Positions 63,926 through 64,000 of a stretch of DNA of 64,000 nucleotides are shown in pieces. This DNA comes from Gammaproteobacteria bacterium (GTDB lineage Bacteria; Pseudomonadota; Gammaproteobacteria; Eutrophobiales; Eutrophobiaceae). A model generated the notes under the pieces. That model was not told where the DNA came from. It was given only the letters and a program-made list of their open reading frames with translations, and made no database searches. The stretch lies in assembly GCA_030829985.1 (NCBI GenBank), contig JAURNW010000019.1, forward strand, positions 25,279 through 89,278. Direction: 5' to 3'. Within the stretch, counting starts at the first letter, position 1. Every line of letters starts with the position of its first letter. A program made the translations under genes and the position numbers.

Positions 63926-64000
63926 TTAGTTAATGTGTTGTTTATCGTAATGCATCTGTTTACGTAGTGCCAAGGTATTTTGTTTAATCAATGCACGTTG
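63926..64000 (-). CDS. Possible C-terminal end of a gene entering from the window edge
   Basis: An open frame enters at base 64000 and reads ALIKQNTLALRKQMHYDKQH before TAA at 63926-63928. It is basic and helical. With 24 codons visible it cannot be assigned; it may also be chance. The same frame continues past the TAA for another 29 codons to just before the dcm fragment. Confidence 0.25.
   Translation of the reverse strand, partial: QRALIKQNTLALRKQMHYDKQHIN

Noticed and set aside
1..64000. CRISPR arrays or prophage
   Set aside because: No regularly spaced repeats and no run of phage structural genes occur; the single phage-like small protein at 15.7 kb is not enough.

Overview
The window is chromosomal DNA of a gammaproteobacterium with a fairly AT-rich genome. 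The evidence is the ubiquinone-type Coq7, ZapE, RmuC, Uup, DbpA, PpnP, SlyD, SprT and DUF2058/DUF1840 proteins together with the rplM-rpsI pair. A haem sulfite reductase with its DUF934 partner and a CbbY-like sugar phosphatase fit, but do not prove, a sulfur-metabolising or autotrophic lifestyle. I cannot name the species.

Layout. 0-12.8 kb: sulfite reductase, ZapE, a zinc peptidase, a radical SAM protein, RmuC, a CbbY-like phosphatase, OxyR (both redox cysteines at the E. coli positions), a Deg-type periplasmic protease, a small heat-shock protein, Coq7 and rplM-rpsI. 12.8-16.7 kb: an accessory stretch with a decayed IS481-type transposase, a Fic protein preceded by palindromes, tRNA-Gln(CUG) and small orphan genes. 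16.8-20.7 kb: nitroreductase, a MerR-type regulator, an alpha/beta hydrolase, a lipocalin and a cupin, resembling the accessory genes of light or photo-oxidative stress regulons. 20.7-34 kb: mixed metabolism and maintenance (FAH hydrolase, dUTPase, Uup, a fructosamine-kinase/LMW-phosphatase pair, NYN protein, cytochrome c', SlyD, PpnP). 34-37.3 kb: a probable operon of a coiled-coil protein, TesA, a serine hydrolase and an RNase D with no ordinary start codon. 37.4-47 kb: HIT, SprT, HD, YjbQ, CDF transporter, a macro-like protein and an SDR/DUF3429/VOC/renalase-like group. 47-56.8 kb: RhlE with a long leader, a SulP-Usp pair, DbpA, a Tat-exported aldo/keto reductase, a YbiT-type ABC-F protein and a spermidine-synthase-like protein. 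56.8-64 kb: Sir2, two DUF1840 paralogues, a protein kinase fused to a cyclic-nucleotide-binding domain, a glycosyltransferase, and at the edge a decayed dcm-vsr pair.

Most of the window is ordinary chromosome. The best leads are: a nearly identical palindrome, GTCC-W-GGACAAT, overlapping candidate -35 boxes upstream of both the MerR gene (17.6 kb) and the renalase-like oxidase (45.9 kb), suggesting one dispersed regulon; RNase D whose catalytic N-terminus can only be read from an AUU/AUC-type start; a Fic protein with Gln in place of the catalytic His and a palindrome over its start; a vsr gene disrupted by one extra A beside a dcm gene that has lost its catalytic half; and an unlisted 57-residue membrane protein at 61.3-61.5 kb.
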